A DNA stretch of 7,617 nt from JBKBUF01 sp046290815. Its GTDB lineage: Bacteria > Bacteroidota > Bacteroidia > Cytophagales > Cytophagaceae. Shown piece by piece: positions 6,383 to 7,617 of this stretch (its first letter is position 1; each line of letters begins with the position of its first letter). The position numbers and the translations under genes are program-made. The DNA lies in assembly GCA_046290815.1 (NCBI GenBank), contig JBKBUF010000059.1:1-7617 (forward strand). Reading direction: 5' to 3'. Below the pieces are notes generated by a model. The model saw only the letters and a program-made list of their open reading frames with translations. It was not told the DNA's origin and searched no databases.

Positions 6383-6615
6383 CAGGCAACAGATTTTACT
6401 GAAAAACTATGGTTCATTAGTTTTGAGGCAAATTCTAAACAAGCTTTAATATCATCCTCCTCCAAATTAGGAAACTGTTGAAGTATCTCGGCATGTGAAT
6501 CTCCAGCAGCCAAAAACTCAATAATGGTTTGAGCCGTAATTCTTTTCCCTCTAATGGTAGGTTTTCCATTACAAACGCTCGGATCTATTGTAATTCTTGA
6601 AATTAAGCTGCTCAT
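6382..6615 (-). CDS. DUF433 family antitoxin
   Basis: This 77-aa protein has the classic DUF433 layout: RITIDPSVCNGKPTIRGKRITAQTII, here read as RITIDPSV, then GKPTIRGKRI, then the helix FLAAGDSHAEILQQFP with the NLEEDDIKACLEFA repeat. The family is a small winged-helix/HTH-like DNA-binding fold that neutralises the PIN-like partner and usually represses its own promoter. The start is taken as ATG at 6615. An in-frame TTG at 6621 lies inside the -7 promoter element and cannot be transcribed sensibly. The gene is first in a minus-strand operon with the toxin (one-base overlap) and probably the 48-aa gene. Confidence 0.88.
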   Translation of the reverse strand: MSSLISRITIDPSVCNGKPTIRGKRITAQTIIEFLAAGDSHAEILQQFPNLEEDDIKACLEFASKLMNHSFSVKSVA

Positions 6616-6649
6616 ATTCAAATATAAATTGGATACTTATAAAACGCAA
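6616..6649 (-). promoter_or_regulatory. Bacteroidota-type promoter of the toxin-antitoxin operon
   Basis: On the minus strand a TTG (-33 element, 6647-6649) is followed after 20 bases by TATATTTG (6619-6626), a full match to the Bacteroidota -7 consensus TAnnTTTG at normal spacing. Only three bases (AAT) separate the -7 element from the ATG at 6615, so transcription should begin at or next to the start codon, giving a leaderless mRNA. Confidence 0.75.
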
Positions 6650-6714
6650 TTATAAAACCATTAGTTTTTGTTTCTTTAAAGCAAAATTTACCATTGCCTG
6701 ACTTTCCTGCAGTA

Positions 6715-6758
6715 AAAACAGAAAAACCGGCCCATACGAGCCGGTTTTAAATCCTAAT
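6715..6758 (-). terminator. Terminator hairpin in 44-bp direct repeat, copy 2
   Basis: AAAACCGGC (6723-6731) pairs with GCCGGTTTT (6740-6748) around an 8-nt loop. A T-rich tail (TCTGTTTTTA) follows on the minus strand. It lies just upstream of the toxin-antitoxin promoter and would shield it from read-through from the right. It is identical to 5754-5797 except for one loop base. Confidence 0.85.
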
Positions 6759-6779
6759 ATTTATCAGACCTAAGGCGAA

Positions 6780-6833
6780 TTAAAATATAACACCGAATTT
6801 TAGATGTGATAAAAAGTTTTTAGGACTAGACAT
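6780..6833 (-). other. Very short ORF (17 aa) with a strong Shine-Dalgarno site
   Basis: AAAGGAGGT (minus strand, 6837-6845) stands three bases before an ATG at 6833. The reading frame encodes MSSPKNFLSHLKFGVIF and stops at 6780. Such a long anti-16S match is out of place in Bacteroidota, where no other gene in this window has one. It could be the start of a deleted gene, for example a mobile-element ORF, or a leader peptide ahead of the terminator at 6715-6758. It may also be chance. There is no evidence that it is translated. Confidence 0.25.
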
Positions 6834-6836
6834 TGT

Positions 6837-6920
6837 ACCTCCTTTCTTTAAGTGGGACATCGGTCCACGAGAAGCTGAACCGGGTTAACGCCTTGTCACC
6901 GGACTTACAACGAAGCCGGA
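6837..6920. other. Structured GC-rich element (possible ncRNA or mobile-element remnant)
   Basis: There are two stable hairpins: GT(G)GGAC-ATCG-GTCCAC at 6852-6868, and CCGG(A)CTT-N6-AAGCCGG at 6899-6919. Between them lies TGAACCGGGTTAACGCCTTG. The stretch is sharply richer in G+C than the AT-rich bases to its left. Its middle matches the element at 757-901 in order: TGAAC, CG, TT, CGC, TTGTCACC, GG, CTT. This suggests a common origin. On the minus strand it precedes the Shine-Dalgarno-led mini-ORF. No known RNA family is recognised. Confidence 0.45.
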
Positions 6921-6979
6921 GGGTGGTTTAGTTCATGGGTTCTACTTCAAAATTTTAGCTTACTGCATAATAGTTAACA

Positions 6980-7257
6980 GGGCTTCGACTCCCTGCCTAC
7001 CGGCAGGCAGGCGCTACCATTGACGTTTTTGTAAGAGTAATACCTAAATATGGATGTTTTCAGGTATTTTCCTTCTTTAGCCGAAGGCTTTCTTTGCCTT
7101 CTTAAAATTCCAACCTACATCTTTGCGTGCTTTGCGCCTTCCTTTGCGCCTCTTTGCGTGAAATAATTTTAAACCGTAATCAAATATTGCTTCTTATGGT
7201 TTAAGTTAAGCCTCAGCCTTACGGTTAGTTTTAGCTTTCGAGCTTTATTATTTATCT
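6980..7257. repeat. Intergenic tandem repeat, unit 1 (278 bp)
   Basis: The unit starts with GGGCTTCGAC and contains CTACCATTGACGT, a GAAGGC/GCCTTC hairpin block, four CTTTGCG iterations, and an ACGGTTAGTTTTAGC tail. The 106-base core at 7071-7176 matches 7329-7434 at 104 positions. It carries an extra palindrome near its start (CCTGCC-TACC-GGCAGG, 6992-7007) that unit 2 lacks. There are no ORFs. This is a non-coding repeat of the type scattered in Bacteroidota intergenic regions. Confidence 0.85.
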
Positions 7258-7510
7258 GGGCTTCGACCCGGCTACCATTGACGTATTTGTTATAGGCTTT
7301 TTAAAAAGGATACAGGGAGATATTTTTTCCTTCTTTAGCCGAAGGCTTTCTTTGCCTTCTTAAAATTCCAACCTGCATCTTTGCGTTCTTTGCGCCTTCC
7401 TTTGCGCCTCTTTGCGTGAAATAATTTTAAACCGAAATCTAATATTGCTACTTATGGTTTCAGTTAAGCCTCTCCTGACGGTTAGTTTTAGCTTTCGAGC
7501 TGATTTAACA
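7258..7510. repeat. Intergenic tandem repeat, unit 2 (253 bp)
   Basis: This is the second copy of the same unit, in direct orientation and directly abutting unit 1. Where unit 1 has the 24-base palindromic insert after GGGCTTCGAC, this copy has only CCGG before CTACCATTGACGT. The CTTTGCG block and the GAAGGC/GCCTTC hairpin are almost unchanged. Confidence 0.85.
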
Positions 7511-7536
7511 GGGCTTCGACTCCCTGCCTACCGGCC
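7511..7536. repeat. Intergenic tandem repeat, truncated unit 3
   Basis: GGGCTTCGACTCCCTG and CCTACCGG repeat the start of unit 1, including half of its palindrome. The similarity then stops abruptly. It is probably the broken end of the array. Confidence 0.75.
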
Positions 7537-7617
7537 TTTAGATTTACAAAATATAAATATTCTAATAAAGCTGTTACAGTTATCAACATTGAGGGGGGTC
7601 TGGGGGGAGACTGATAA
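7537..7617. other. Intergenic stretch with two G6 runs, no gene seen
   Basis: These bases are AT-rich until two runs of six G (GGGGGGTCTGGGGGGAGA) near the right edge. A minus-strand frame is open from the edge for about 40 codons, but its sequence runs into the repeat unit and looks non-coding. I see no supported gene. Confidence 0.4.

Noticed and set aside
6837..6847. ACCTCCTTTCT as the 3' end of a 16S rRNA gene
   Set aside because: Only 11 bases match and the neighbouring bases do not resemble 16S rRNA; it is better read as a Shine-Dalgarno site on the other strand.
7071..7176. Repeated CTTTGCG blocks as a CRISPR array
   Set aside because: The iterations are short, spaced unevenly by a few bases, lack unique spacers of constant length, and no cas gene is present.

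Overview
The window is from a low-GC Bacteroidota genome, probably of the Flavobacteriia/Chryseobacterium or Sphingobacteriia/Chitinophaga type. Three things point there: a secreted LamG protein ending in a type IX secretion (Por) sorting domain, one clean Bacteroidota promoter (TTG-N20-TATATTTG), and A-rich leaders without Shine-Dalgarno sites in front of most genes. Genus cannot be fixed from the sequence alone.

Left part (1-3600, very AT-rich, accessory in character). A plus-strand terminator at 56-86 closes a gene lying mostly or wholly outside the window. Four minus-strand genes follow. In genomic order they are a secreted protein with a signal peptide (204-731), a lipoprotein (926-1549), an unusual histidine-kinase-like ATPase (1745-2785) and a receiver-domain protein (2782-3420). 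The last two overlap by 4 bases and form a cytoplasmic two-component pair with no recognisable DNA-binding output. The about 100-bp regions upstream of the lipoprotein gene and of the receiver gene are diverged copies of one another, so the two transcription units may share a regulator. Between the first two genes lies a 145-bp multi-hairpin element with 16-bp terminal inverted repeats (MITE-like or a structured RNA).

Middle part (3690-5674, visibly richer in G+C, core in character). A four-helix membrane protein (+) converges on a 522-aa signal peptide/LamG/Ig-like/T9SS-CTD surface protein (-). A minus-oriented terminator lies between them.

Right part (5750-6760). A compact minus-strand operon runs DUF433 antitoxin, DUF5615 PIN-like toxin, then a 48-aa protein. 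A near-consensus promoter gives it an apparently leaderless mRNA. The operon is framed by two 44-bp direct repeats (43/44 identical), each holding a terminator hairpin. The framing looks like a cassette.

Far right (6760-7617). No substantial gene is present. There is a structured GC-rich element that shares a motif with the 145-bp element, a very short Shine-Dalgarno-led ORF, and two tandem copies (plus a partial third) of an about 250-280-bp intergenic repeat rich in CTTTGCG and small hairpins.

The best candidates for something undescribed are the receiver/kinase pair with its duplicated upstream region, the two related structured elements, and the terminator-framed toxin-antitoxin cassette with its small third gene.
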